64,000 bases of DNA from positions 1-64,000 of IMG/VR virus record IMGVR_UViG_3300031857_000065. One strand, written 5' to 3'. How positions within the stretch are numbered: the stretch's first letter is position 1; the number at the start of each line of letters is the position of its first letter. This document shows, piece after piece, positions 24,620 through 33,750 of this stretch. Source of the stretch: a virus. The notes beneath the pieces were generated by a model. It was given only the letters and a program-made list of their open reading frames with translations. It was not told where the DNA came from and did not search any database. The translations under genes and the position numbers were made by a program.

Positions 24620-27391
24620 TTAGATCCGTCTAAATTTAATTGACAAGTAATCCTCCAATTCTTCTAATGAACGAGAATATGAATTGGAAGTATTAAAAAG
24701 TATATCATTTATAATTTCAACAGACTTGTCTGTTATTTCATTATGATTTGTTTTTCTGTATACGGTGCCGTCCAAGTCATGTATATTATAATTATGCCAT
24801 ACTGTCGCCTCAGCGGGTAATTTTATATCCCATCCTTTTAAATAAGATAAGAACGTTTGTGCTTCTTCTTCACCTTTAGATTTTATTTGCATAGGTACTT
24901 GTATATCTCCAGTCCATTCGATTGGTGCAAATATAAATCCTGCACCTATCCATTTGTTGTCGAATATTTCGTACTTATCCATTGCTACTAAATTTTTTGT
25001 AACTAATCTGTTATCTATTGGATTAACATTTTCAACATCCATATGTCCACTAATAACTAATGGGGCATTAGTTTTTATAGATAAAAAGTTTTTTTCCGTA
25101 TCGGTAAGTTCGAATCCATTTGGATATGTAGAGAATACCACTTTTTTGTTTGGCATACTTCTATATTGATTTATTAGTATACCATCCCAATTTTGTTTAA
25201 ATCTACTGTGTGCGTCAATCTGCAAAAAGAAATCCTCATCAGTTATTAATTCTTGCTTTATTCTTTCACGCGCCCAAACAACTCCCAGAGAATCTTCATC
25301 TGGAGTAAATAATATTTTCATGTTTGGAAAATTTTCATTAAGTAATTCTTTATGATATTCTTCGTTATCTTGAAGATGGACACCTACCATAATTCGTGAT
25401 GAGTCTTGTGCCGTTTCATATAAATTTCTTAATGTAGTTAATAACTGGCGGTCGCAATAGCTAGCTACAGAAACAAATATTTTTTTAGGTTTAAAATCCC
25501 AGGCGTCTTTAAATTCTCGTGCCCAATTACCTATGAATCTTTTTGTTTCAGTAGAATCACATTGCTCATCTTGATTAAACGTACTAGTATTGATATAAAA
25601 GTTTTTATCTTCTATATCTTTCATATATCCTCGAAGTCTGTATATATACGAGGAAAGAGTGGAATAATCGTTACCTATAAACTTTATAGATCTTGTACAT
25701 ATGAGTTGTTCTATTATCGGAATAAAATTATAGTGCACATTTTCTAGTTTTGCTAAATGTGCAATATCTTCGTAATAGTGTAACTGATAGTGTTGGGCAA
25801 GTTTGTCAAAAAATGATTTATCGGTATGGTCTGTTGCAATATACAATGTGGAACCATCTGGTATTATATCTTTGATATTATCATAGATTTGCTCCGCTGT
25901 AATGAACAAATGCTTATACTGAAAATCATTTCTTCTTATGTGGATTGCATAGTATTTTCTGTCTCCCAACACTTCTATTGCCCGCCAACCCAATTCCATT
26001 AATTTAGGAGTGTAATGAACGTGCCGTGCTATTAATTTTTTAAGTTCTACGTCAAATGTCGTATATATGGTTTGATAAAAATTTCCTAACAATTTACCAT
26101 CAAAAAATAAACACTCATTGTGACCAAGTAGTTCAATCATATCAGTTACAGAACGTCCATGTTTAAATGATTCGTCTGGTAGTGATTCTGTAAAATTTAA
26201 AACGTGAAATTCTGGTTCTGTTATGGTTTTACTAATTTCTGCAACTGCTTCGAACGTAGGAGTAATATTTTTCAGTCTACAGAAATCAAAAAAAGACATT
26301 GTTTTTATTCCTAAATCAGACATATCAAAAAAATCTTCTAGCCCAAACGTATCTTTTAGCAAATACATATTATACTTTGGAGGTAGTACTAATGTCTTAT
26401 TCGTTAAATATGCTATACAAACCGCCAGTTCTAATGACATTCGTATGTTGTTAAATCCACCCGGCCACGGTTTTAAAATAATATATCCGGTTTTACCAGT
26501 GTAATTGTTAAATATATTAGAAAAATTCCATTTTAAATGGTACAGATAATCCGTTCTTTCTTGTGCAATATTAGATAACAAAAGTTCATCTAATTTGTTT
26601 CTTGCTCTATTTACGTCTATTTGCATATTCTGATTGTGTGTGTAATCTTGTTTGAAAAATAAAGAATTATTATTCGCATCAAATATTTCATTCGGGAAAT
26701 GTGCGATAAGACTGACTTCATTACTGTCATTTTCTTTCCATGCCGTACAGAATCCAAAGTCCTCTACGTATTGAATTTTTAAATTGTTCTTTTTAACTGC
26801 GTAATCCAATCCCCACATTTCAGATTCCCATCGTTTCGTTTCACGTTTAATTTGCTCTGAACTGGTAATATAATCGTCTATTATTTTTTTTAATGTACCA
26901 AACTTAATACAAAATGGATACATCACACCAAACCCGTCTCTATCATTTTCAATTTTCCAATTCTGTAACGGTGCGTAGTGAATAAATCTTTGTGCTATAA
27001 TTTCGTTATATTTAGGAACAAATTCTACTGGATGTAAAAATATCATATCTGGGTCTAGAAATAATAAATTATCTTCGTCTTTAAAAGAAGAGTTATCGCA
27101 TAACCATTTTATCGACATGAATTTATTTGGTATAGCTCCCCACCAATATTTTTCACCACGTTTTGATTCTGATTCTAGATTTTCCCATTCTGTAGCATAA
27201 TCTGGTAAATCTATTACTACTACATCCGTGTCTGTGTATTCATCCAACGGTCTATTTCTACCCATCGGATCTGCACATCGTAATAACACAAGTTTACCTG
27301 ATTGCTTTACTTTCTTCCGTGACCAGTTTAATAAACGACACTGCCACGATTGATACTCACTATTACTAGTTGGTACTATGATATAATCCAT
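24620..27391 (-). CDS. Three-domain glycosyltransferase: GT-A (HPAT/SGT-like) + O-fucosyltransferase-like + GT60-like
   Basis: A 923-residue fusion. Domain 1 (about 1-250) is a GT-A fold with FLDPDMIFLHP (DPD at 113-115) and KYWWGAIPNKFMSIKWL, resembling plant hydroxyproline-arabinosyl and peptidyl-serine galactosyltransferases. Domain 2 (about 300-595) matches GDP-fucose protein O-fucosyltransferases: ILKPWPGGFNNIRMSLELA, then YYAIHIRRNDFQ (H484, R486-R487) and IKFIGNDYSTLSSYIYRLR. Domain 3 (about 636-923) is GT60-like: KKIFVSVASYCDRQLLTTLRNL, FFLQIDAHSRF (DAH 726-728), YLKGWDIKLPAEATVWHNY. It overlaps the epimerase gene by 26 bases. It could build a short oligosaccharide in one polypeptide, as the bifunctional Skp1 enzyme PgtA does. 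Domains are clear; donors and order are inferred. Confidence 0.82.
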   Translation of the reverse strand: MDYIIVPTSNSEYQSWQCRLLNWSRKKVKQSGKLVLLRCADPMGRNRPLDEYTDTDVVVIDLPDYATEWENLESESKRGEKYWWGAIPNKFMSIKWLCDNSSFKDEDNLLFLDPDMIFLHPVEFVPKYNEIIAQRFIHYAPLQNWKIENDRDGFGVMYPFCIKFGTLKKIIDDYITSSEQIKRETKRWESEMWGLDYAVKKNNLKIQYVEDFGFCTAWKENDSNEVSLIAHFPNEIFDANNNSLFFKQDYTHNQNMQIDVNRARNKLDELLLSNIAQERTDYLYHLKWNFSNIFNNYTGKTGYIILKPWPGGFNNIRMSLELAVCIAYLTNKTLVLPPKYNMYLLKDTFGLEDFFDMSDLGIKTMSFFDFCRLKNITPTFEAVAEISKTITEPEFHVLNFTESLPDESFKHGRSVTDMIELLGHNECLFFDGKLLGNFYQTIYTTFDVELKKLIARHVHYTPKLMELGWRAIEVLGDRKYYAIHIRRNDFQYKHLFITAEQIYDNIKDIIPDGSTLYIATDHTDKSFFDKLAQHYQLHYYEDIAHLAKLENVHYNFIPIIEQLICTRSIKFIGNDYSTLSSYIYRLRGYMKDIEDKNFYINTSTFNQDEQCDSTETKRFIGNWAREFKDAWDFKPKKIFVSVASYCDRQLLTTLRNLYETAQDSSRIMVGVHLQDNEEYHKELLNENFPNMKILFTPDEDSLGVVWARERIKQELITDEDFFLQIDAHSRFKQNWDGILINQYRSMPNKKVVFSTYPNGFELTDTEKNFLSIKTNAPLVISGHMDVENVNPIDNRLVTKNLVAMDKYEIFDNKWIGAGFIFAPIEWTGDIQVPMQIKSKGEEEAQTFLSYLKGWDIKLPAEATVWHNYNIHDLDGTVYRKTNHNEITDKSVEIINDILFNTSNSYSRSLEELEDYLSIKFRRI

Positions 27392-28337
27392 ATTGTTCCC
27401 GTATCCAGTTAAATGTACGAGTCATTCCTTCTTCTAATGTAATAGCAGGTTCCCAATTTAACAATGCCTTTACTTTGTCATTATGTGAGTTTCTTCCACG
27501 TACTCCCAACGGTCCTTCAATATGTTTACGTTGGAGTTTGACACCAGCTGCATTTTCAATAATCGTAATTAATTCATTAACGGACACCATTCGGTCTGAT
27601 CCAATATTAAATGCCGATTGATGTGGACTATCCATTACACGAATTGTTCCTTCGACTGCATCATCAATATACAAAAACGACCGTGTTTGCTCACCATCAC
27701 CCCACACTTCAATCGTATCAGAGTTAGTGTGTAAAGCATGTGCGACTTTTCTACAGAGCGCGGCCGGTGCTTTTTCTCGTCCACCTTGCCACGTACCTAC
27801 TGGACCGTAGACATTGTGGTATCGGACAATACGGGTTTCAATTCCAAAATCTTCGGTGAAATGACGACACATGCGTTCCATAAACAGCTTTTCCCAACCA
27901 TACCCATCTTCGGGATCGGCTGGGTATTCTGTACCTTCAATTAAAGGTTCTGGTTCTGTCGTGTTTTGTTTATACACAGGATAGACACAAGCGGTCGATG
28001 CGAAGAGAAACTTCTTTGCTCCGTTTAGGTGTGCTGCTTTTAATGTATTGGTGTCTGGAATAATGGATAACATACACAATGTCTTATTGTGTTCGATAAA
28101 TCCCATTCCACCCATATCACACGCTAAATGATAGACTTCATCAATACCTTGCGTGGCGTTTAGAGCAACATCGTAATCCGTTAAGTCTCCGACGATGTTT
28201 TCTGCTGACTCGGTAATTTGATACCATTTATCAAACGGCTTTTTATCAATTGCTCGTACTGTATATATTTCTGCTAATTTCTTTACTATATGTCCGGCAA
28301 TAAACCCACCGGCTCCCGTAACCAATATTGTTTTCAT
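27366..28337 (-). CDS. gme: GDP-mannose 3,5-epimerase-like NDP-sugar epimerase
   Basis: An extended SDR of 323 residues, very close in motif text to plant GDP-mannose 3,5-epimerase (GDP-D-mannose to GDP-L-galactose/L-gulose): GAGGFIAG (8-15), ACDMGGMGF (72-80), ASTACVYP with C117, YGWEK (Y146, K150), GTWQGGREKAPAA with K189, WGDGEQTRSFLYIDD and GVRGRNS. The catalytic Cys and both Lys of the plant enzyme are present. I place the start at ATG 28337 because AGAGGA lies 7 nt upstream; the ATG two codons earlier is too close to that site. It feeds GDP-sugar to the transferase encoded next, with which it overlaps. Confidence 0.85.
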   Translation of the reverse strand: MKTILVTGAGGFIAGHIVKKLAEIYTVRAIDKKPFDKWYQITESAENIVGDLTDYDVALNATQGIDEVYHLACDMGGMGFIEHNKTLCMLSIIPDTNTLKAAHLNGAKKFLFASTACVYPVYKQNTTEPEPLIEGTEYPADPEDGYGWEKLFMERMCRHFTEDFGIETRIVRYHNVYGPVGTWQGGREKAPAALCRKVAHALHTNSDTIEVWGDGEQTRSFLYIDDAVEGTIRVMDSPHQSAFNIGSDRMVSVNELITIIENAAGVKLQRKHIEGPLGVRGRNSHNDKVKALLNWEPAITLEEGMTRTFNWIREQYGLYHSTN

Positions 28338-28431
28338 AACCATTTCCTCTTAATTATTTTTCAGTATTACAATTTAGTATATTCGTACTGTACTATAATA
28401 CATATTTACGTTTTTACCTCACCAATTGATT

Positions 28432-30468
28432 TTACTCACACGAACTGTTCGATCCGCCGCAATCAATATAATTTGTACACGATAATACATATTCTGTACC
28501 ATTACAAGTGTACAAATCTTGGCCCACACATTGAGTAGCTCCAAAAGTACATGTTGCTGGTGATGGTGTTGGTGAAGGTGTTTCTGGTGAAGGTGTTACC
28601 GGTGAAGGTGTTACCGGTGAAGGCGTTGGTGCTACGGGTGGGCATGGTGTATTTTGACATTGCCCAGCACAGCAATATGCACACGGTGAACAATCTTGAG
28701 CATCAACACATGGTATTGTAGGACATTGTATTTCAGGCGAAGGCGTCACTGGCGAAGGTGTTTCCGGCGAAGGCGTCACTGGCGAAGGTGTTACTGGTGA
28801 AGGCGTCACTGGCGAAGGTGTTACTGGTGAAGGCGTCACTGGCGAAGGTGTTACTGGTGAAGGCGTCACTGGCGAAGGTGTTACTGGTGAAGGCGTCACT
28901 GGCGAAGGTGTTACTGGTGAAGGCGTCACTGGTGAAGGCGTCACCGGCGAAGGCGTCACCGGTGAAGGCGTCACCGGCGAAGGTGTTACTGGTGAAGGCG
29001 TTACGGGCGCAGGCGTTTTTGTTGCAGACGGCGTAATACTTGGAGTAGTAGTAATACTTGGCGTAATAGATGGTGTAATAGAAGGCGTTCTAGTAATACT
29101 TGGTGTTCTAGTAATAGACGGCGTAGTGGTAATACTTGGAGTAATACTTGGTGTTCTAGTAATAGACGGCGTAGTGGTAATACTTGGAGTAATACTTGGT
29201 GTTCTAGTAATAGAAGGCGTAGCGGTAATACTTGGCGTTCTAGTAATAGAAGGTGTAGTGGTAATAGACGGCGTTGTCGTAATACTTGGCGTAATACTTG
29301 GCGTAGTTGTTATTGATGGAGTTACTGTAGTACTTGGTGTTTTAGTAATTGAAGGGGTAGCAGTGACACTCGGTGTTACTGATGGCGTTACTACTCCTTG
29401 TGTACACGGCCAACACGTTCCGAGAGTAAGTGCTTCAGCAACTGCTGTACATCCACCACCAGTAGGATCTGGATAATTATTACAGCTTGGAACTGTAGTA
29501 CACTCACAAAATACATAATTAATTGTGGTAGCAGAAGGTGTTACCGATGGAGTTGGTGTATTAGTTGGTGTCGTAGTTACCGATGGGGTTGTTGTTATTG
29601 AGGGCGTTACCGTTGGGGTAACAGTTCTAGTAGTTGTTATCGACGGCGTTATTGATGGAGTTGCTGTTATTGATGGAGTTGCTGTTATTGATGGTGTAGT
29701 TGTTATAGAAGGTGTAAGAGTAGGCGTTGGTGTTACAGATTGATTTGTTGTTTGTGTTATTGATGGAGTTACTGTTCTAGTTGGAGTTATAGACGGTGTT
29801 GTGGTAATAGATGGTGTTGTGGTAATAGATGGTGTTCGTGTTAAACTTGGTGTAACAGTTATTGACGGTGTAATTGAAGGTGTAGATGTTATAGTTGGAG
29901 TAACCGTTATTGACGGTGTTGTTGTGATAGAAGGTGTTACTGTCACAGACGGTGTAATAGATGGTGTTCTAGTAATACTAGGCGTAGTAGTAACAGAAGG
30001 TGTGGTCGTAATAGACGGCGTAGTTGTGATACTCGGTGTTCTAGTGATAGAAGGCGTTCTGGTAACTGATGGTGTAGTTGTTATAGAAGGTGTTACAGTT
30101 ACACTTGGGGTAACCGACGGCGTAGTTGTTACTGACGGTGTTACTGTCATCGTCGGGGTAGCTGTCGGTGTTTTTGTTGGGGTTATGGATGGAGAGGGAA
30201 TTGGATAACATAAAAAATAATTTTCTCTACCAGAATGCGGCGGTACTGATGGGTATGTGTCATAGGCATCCGTGACCGTAGTTAACGCATTATAATAACC
30301 AGGCGGACAACTTGTAGCTTGAATTCCAGGAGTACCTTTTGGTCCTATAACACCAACCAACGCACGTGCTGCTACAACAGATGGATTGTTTACTAATGCG
30401 TAAGCAGAACTAGCTGTTTGTGCGAAGGAACCCGTAGAAGGAATACCGAATGGAAAAAATACAGCCAC
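28432..30468 (-). CDS. Mucin-like Thr/Ser/Pro repeat virion protein with Cys-rich modules (678 aa)
   Basis: Starts at GTG 30468 after TTAGGAG. Order: N-terminal 88 residues with FFPFGIPSTGSFAQTAS and a collagen-like GPKGTPG; TPSITT-type repeats to about residue 310; a Cys-rich insert (CECTTVPSCNNYP ... CWPC); more TPSIT repeats; an SPVTP tract from five perfect 30-bp repeats; a second Cys cluster (CSPCAYCCAGQC); and a terminal six-Cys module (CX6CX7CX8CX5CX6C). No signal peptide or membrane segment. The N-terminus resembles the two small genes upstream. Probably a virion fibre or decoration protein whose Ser/Thr/Pro tracts may be glycosylated by the adjacent enzymes. Exact role unproven. Confidence 0.72.
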   Translation of the reverse strand: MAVFFPFGIPSTGSFAQTASSAYALVNNPSVVAARALVGVIGPKGTPGIQATSCPPGYYNALTTVTDAYDTYPSVPPHSGRENYFLCYPIPSPSITPTKTPTATPTMTVTPSVTTTPSVTPSVTVTPSITTTPSVTRTPSITRTPSITTTPSITTTPSVTTTPSITRTPSITPSVTVTPSITTTPSITVTPTITSTPSITPSITVTPSLTRTPSITTTPSITTTPSITPTRTVTPSITQTTNQSVTPTPTLTPSITTTPSITATPSITATPSITPSITTTRTVTPTVTPSITTTPSVTTTPTNTPTPSVTPSATTINYVFCECTTVPSCNNYPDPTGGGCTAVAEALTLGTCWPCTQGVVTPSVTPSVTATPSITKTPSTTVTPSITTTPSITPSITTTPSITTTPSITRTPSITATPSITRTPSITPSITTTPSITRTPSITPSITTTPSITRTPSITRTPSITPSITPSITTTPSITPSATKTPAPVTPSPVTPSPVTPSPVTPSPVTPSPVTPSPVTPSPVTPSPVTPSPVTPSPVTPSPVTPSPVTPSPVTPSPVTPSPVTPSPETPSPVTPSPEIQCPTIPCVDAQDCSPCAYCCAGQCQNTPCPPVAPTPSPVTPSPVTPSPETPSPTPSPATCTFGATQCVGQDLYTCNGTEYVLSCTNYIDCGGSNSSCE
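28771..28920 (-). repeat. Five perfect 30-bp tandem repeats (SPVTP tract)
   Basis: The 30-bp unit beginning aggcgtcactggcgaaggtg is repeated exactly five times at 28771, 28801, 28831, 28861 and 28891, with degenerate units on both sides. It codes for two pentads of T-P-S-P-V. Exact identity, unlike the codon-varied TPSITT arrays, points to recent expansion and likely length variation between relatives. Confidence 0.9.
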
Positions 30469-30481
30469 AAAATTCTCCTAA

Positions 30482-30676
30482 TTATGTTGGAACAACAATT
30501 AACGTTGGTGAAGCATCTACTTCTTTATACGGGTCACCAGGCAAACCTAGTAAATTTTCAGCGTAAGCGGCAAGTGCCGCGGTGGTAGGTGTATTTGCCG
30601 ATGCAATAGTTACACTTGCCGAAACTGCGAAAGAAGTACTAATTGGTAATCCTAATGGTATAAATTGTATACTCAT
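30482..30676 (-). CDS. Small virion-type protein (64 aa)
   Basis: Not a known family. The N-terminus IQFIPLGLPISTSFAVSAS parallels FFPFGIPSTGSFAQTAS of the 678-residue mucin-like protein encoded 13 bases downstream, and a LGLPGDPYK segment follows the Ala-rich middle at the place where that protein has its collagen-like GPKGTPG. It looks like a shortened paralogue of the mucin protein's N-terminal anchor. A co-assembling anchor or fibre base is plausible. Short, low-complexity and without enzymatic motif. Confidence 0.6.
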   Translation of the reverse strand: MSIQFIPLGLPISTSFAVSASVTIASANTPTTAALAAYAENLLGLPGDPYKEVDASPTLIVVPT

Positions 30677-30685
30677 ATGCCGACT

Positions 30686-30934
30686 CTAGTTAAAATTGCA
30701 AACTTCTTTTAACGAAGGATTTGCTCTTAACTGTAAATACTGTTCATAGGTTATTTTACAAATTCCAGGAACTCCAAGATCGCCTTTTGATCCAGAAGTA
30801 CCCGACTCTGCGAAAGAAGCTGTAAATACGTACATCAAGTATTGTGCATTATTTGCGTAAGACGAAGATAAGGCAAATGATGAGGTGTATAAACTTCCAG
30901 AAGCGTATGGATAAAAAGCTGAGCTAGTAGTCAT
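30686..30934 (-). CDS. Small fibre-like protein with collagen-type stretch (82 aa)
   Basis: Ser/Ala/Tyr-rich N-terminus (ASGSLYTSSFALSSSYANNAQY), the same style as the ASYA repeats of the fibre at 61974-63059, then SGSKGDLGVPG, a short Gly-x-y run, and a C-terminal CKITYEQYLQLRANPSLKEVC with two cysteines that could pair. It belongs with the 64-residue gene and the mucin-like protein as a set of proteins sharing a fibre-type anchor followed by a Gly-rich turn. Likely virion structural. Confidence 0.6.
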   Translation of the reverse strand: MTTSSAFYPYASGSLYTSSFALSSSYANNAQYLMYVFTASFAESGTSGSKGDLGVPGICKITYEQYLQLRANPSLKEVCNFN

Positions 30935-30937
30935 AGT

Positions 30938-31825
30938 TTAATCTTCTAGTGAAAATACATGTAAGTTTACAGTTGGAGTTATAGGAGAACCCGAAGATGA
31001 TACGTTCTGCATATAATAATAAACAGAATTTATTCCTTCCATTTTTGTTGGATCTGTGATTAATTCCGATAAGTCGTTTCCCATATTTTGTAAATTAGCT
31101 CCTATGATTTTAGGAGTAAAATAAACTATATTACTTCCAGAGATAACAGTATCTATTATTAATCCAATTGATTCCGATGGTTCAGTTGCAAATAATCTAT
31201 TTCTTTCACTAACATTATATATACTACCGCTATTATTATACATTCTAAATCTAACCATGTGGCTAGAGTTTGCTAATGAAGCACTTACCATTATATAAGT
31301 TTTTGGTACAGTTGGTGACGTAATACTGGTAAATGTACCACTTGCATACGCTAACGCCGCAATAGTCGAAGAAGGTGTTATTTGTATTAATCTACGATTA
31401 TTTTCTGTGTACGATGTATTAATCGCAGGAGTTATAGATGTATCTTCTATTAAAAGCCTATTAATTTTAAAGGAGGAACCCGAAGGCGTGCATCTATAAT
31501 ACGTTAATGGTGTAGTTGCCGAATTCGTATGTCCTATTGACGCTGGGTTTATCGTATATACTGTATTACTTAAACTCATACTGTAGTCACCGACAAGTGC
31601 TACGGTTGGTGGTACGGTTGAACCAAATATACGGGAAATTTCAGTAGAATCGTCTCTACTCTGAATTGTGTCATAGATTCGTAATCTAGCAGGTTGTGTA
31701 GATTCTATACTTAATATAAGAAAAGAACCCCCAAGGGCAACCGAACCACTACCGACCGTATCGGTAACTGTAATAACGTCTCTGGTAATTTTTGCCCCGG
31801 CTTGGACCTGTTCTTTTAATCCCAT
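30938..31825 (-). CDS. Virion-type protein with a tandem-duplicated beta domain (295 aa)
   Basis: Two similar halves. About 35-130 (FLILSIESTQPARLRIYDT ... ISRIFGS ... YTINPASIG ... PLTYYRCTPSGS) aligns with about 180-285 (YIMVSASLANSSHMVRFRMY ... RNRLFAT ... VYFTPKIIG ... SVYYYMQNVSSSGS). The pattern of alternating polar/hydrophobic strands suggests beta-sandwich modules like those in phage adhesins. It is the first gene after a 56-bp gap carrying a TATTTATAC element and starts a block with the small fibre genes and the mucin-like protein. Function unproven. Confidence 0.65.
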   Translation of the reverse strand: MGLKEQVQAGAKITRDVITVTDTVGSGSVALGGSFLILSIESTQPARLRIYDTIQSRDDSTEISRIFGSTVPPTVALVGDYSMSLSNTVYTINPASIGHTNSATTPLTYYRCTPSGSSFKINRLLIEDTSITPAINTSYTENNRRLIQITPSSTIAALAYASGTFTSITSPTVPKTYIMVSASLANSSHMVRFRMYNNSGSIYNVSERNRLFATEPSESIGLIIDTVISGSNIVYFTPKIIGANLQNMGNDLSELITDPTKMEGINSVYYYMQNVSSSGSPITPTVNLHVFSLED

Positions 31826-31851
31826 AAATCCACGTTGTTAAAGATACACTA

Positions 31852-31861
31852 GTATAAATAT
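31852..31861 (-). promoter_or_regulatory. Candidate late-promoter element TATTTATAC
   Basis: Minus strand ATATTTATAC followed by TAGTGTA, 27 nt upstream of the ATG at 31825. The same block occurs at three other operon heads in this window at 25-31 nt from the start codon. Probably a phage-specific -10-type element. Confidence 0.5.
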
Positions 31862-31881
31862 AAAACTATATGTCTTTTACA

Positions 31882-33738
31882 TTAGGATTCCTTCCTCAAT
31901 TCACTCTGATAAAAATTAAATCTATTGTGTTCTATAGGTGACGCAAGGAAAATTCCACTAGTTAATTCGTTTTTTCTGGTTTGTTGGAATATATGACTCA
32001 TCCATGTTTGTTCGTATGGTCTAGCCCACTTTGTGTTTAAAAACATTTTTTGATTACCTTCTTTACTGACTATTTGTGGCCAATTACTGTAATAAATCTG
32101 CCCTTTAATATAAGGAGTTTCATCCACAATGTGAATTGTATCAAAAACAGTTTTTGGAGCATTTGGATCAGTTCCGTGTTCAGGTAACTTATTATAGTTA
32201 GGCCAAACTTCATTTCTAACTGATTGTGGTACATTATACCAAGCCCACTGCACACTATTATCACCGTAAAATTCGGAAAAAGACATTTTAAAGAAATCAA
32301 ATTTTTCTTTTACCATAATTTTAACGAGCTTTTCATATAAGTTTGGTATATGTGATCTAAATCCATTTCTACAGTTCTTACCAATAAAAGACTCGTTGTT
32401 AATATGCATATCGTCTTCAAAAAACATATAAAAATCAGCGTCGGATTCGCTAAAATGTTCTGCTATAAATTGTCTACCACCACATACACCTAAATTCTCT
32501 CTATGAATTTCCTCGAACCCATACAGTTCACATAACTTATCGTATTGTTCAAATAAACTAGTATCCGTAGAGTTATTTACTAATATTTTTCTACATCGTG
32601 TAAACATAGTGTCATCAGCCGATTGTATGGACTTCACGACAGATTCAAATTGTTCTGTAGAATTAAATCCAAGAACATACAGATTTACTTTAGCAGTTTT
32701 TGGTGTTAGTTCTTTCGGCGGTAAATTTTTTATAAGTTCGTCTACGTCCTTTAATTTTTCAAAAAACGGCCATACCAAACCGTCGCCTGAAAGTTCAAAT
32801 CTATATATTGTTTCTGGATATAGATGTGCCATTACAGCAAATATACTTTCTTCCGTACCCATAAAATTACTTTCTAGGGTTTGTCGTAAAAGATTATAAT
32901 AATTACTATTTGCCGTTGCTATTGAAGTTTTGGAACCACCAAAAAATCCACCACGACACACATATTTTAAATGTTGTGTTTTGGCATATCTTTCAATATC
33001 AGTACGTGGAAAGCCATGAACTTCATATCCATCCTCATACGGATATGATAAGAATATAAACGCATCAACTTCTTCGGTTAATTTTGGTAGATTTTCTAAA
33101 ACGACATCGTGATGAAAATATCCTGGATGTACTGTCGTGGAGATGCCTGCATCTAACCAATAAAAATAATTTGTATTAAATGGATTACTGATTGATGCAT
33201 CGTTCAGTAAAAACATCTTGCTCATAACTACCGGATTATAAAACTCTAAATTTGCTTGTGGAGAGTTTTCTAACCATGCTGCCTGTTTCTTCCAATTTTC
33301 AGTATTTCTAATTTCTTGTACTTTTTCGTAGAAGGGAAACCAAGTTTTTAGTTCTTCTAACTCCATAACTTTGACATGAGTATTTTTTCTTGATCTATGC
33401 TTCCAAACAAATTCTTCATCTTCTTTTGCTACATAAATGTATAAATTTGAAGGAGTTTTGAGTAACTCTGCAAATTTGTCAAGATAATAAGAATACGGAC
33501 GTTTAAAATCATCACCGAGTGACCCTCTACCTAAATTCCAAAGAGCGGTTACTATGGTCGTATCAGAATTTTCTAAAGTTTTGAATTCTTCAACAGTATT
33601 GTCTACTTGTTGTGAAGATTCTTGCTCAGTTTTAGGAATCTCGTCTATCGTGAATCGTAAAACTTTATCTCCGAGATTTATAACGAAAGATTTACCATCT
33701 TCAGATAAAGTCTGTAATATATCCTTTAAGTTTATCAT
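31882..33738 (-). CDS. Two-domain glycosyltransferase: HtrL/YibB-like + GT2-like
   Basis: A 618-residue protein. Residues about 58-330 match the HtrL/YibB (WlaTC) pattern: DTTIVTALWNLGRG, NPVVMSKMFLLNDAS, YFYWLDAGIS (194-200) and a late MGTEESIFAVM block. Residues about 348-618 resemble a GT2-type GT-A domain: KVNLYVLGFNS, LVNNSTD, RENLGVCGGRQF, YMFFEDDMH (EDD 441-443). The N-terminal 50 residues are a separate acidic linker. Fusion implies two coupled sugar additions or a donor/acceptor arrangement. It is the last gene of the large glycosylation cluster before the virion block. Sugar donors unknown. Confidence 0.72.
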   Translation of the reverse strand: MINLKDILQTLSEDGKSFVINLGDKVLRFTIDEIPKTEQESSQQVDNTVEEFKTLENSDTTIVTALWNLGRGSLGDDFKRPYSYYLDKFAELLKTPSNLYIYVAKEDEEFVWKHRSRKNTHVKVMELEELKTWFPFYEKVQEIRNTENWKKQAAWLENSPQANLEFYNPVVMSKMFLLNDASISNPFNTNYFYWLDAGISTTVHPGYFHHDVVLENLPKLTEEVDAFIFLSYPYEDGYEVHGFPRTDIERYAKTQHLKYVCRGGFFGGSKTSIATANSNYYNLLRQTLESNFMGTEESIFAVMAHLYPETIYRFELSGDGLVWPFFEKLKDVDELIKNLPPKELTPKTAKVNLYVLGFNSTEQFESVVKSIQSADDTMFTRCRKILVNNSTDTSLFEQYDKLCELYGFEEIHRENLGVCGGRQFIAEHFSESDADFYMFFEDDMHINNESFIGKNCRNGFRSHIPNLYEKLVKIMVKEKFDFFKMSFSEFYGDNSVQWAWYNVPQSVRNEVWPNYNKLPEHGTDPNAPKTVFDTIHIVDETPYIKGQIYYSNWPQIVSKEGNQKMFLNTKWARPYEQTWMSHIFQQTRKNELTSGIFLASPIEHNRFNFYQSELRKES

Positions 33739-33750
33739 AAAATACCTTTA

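Noticed and set aside
28738-29036. Possible CRISPR-like array.
   Set aside because: Units are contiguous 30-bp coding repeats without spacers, in frame with the SPVTP protein.
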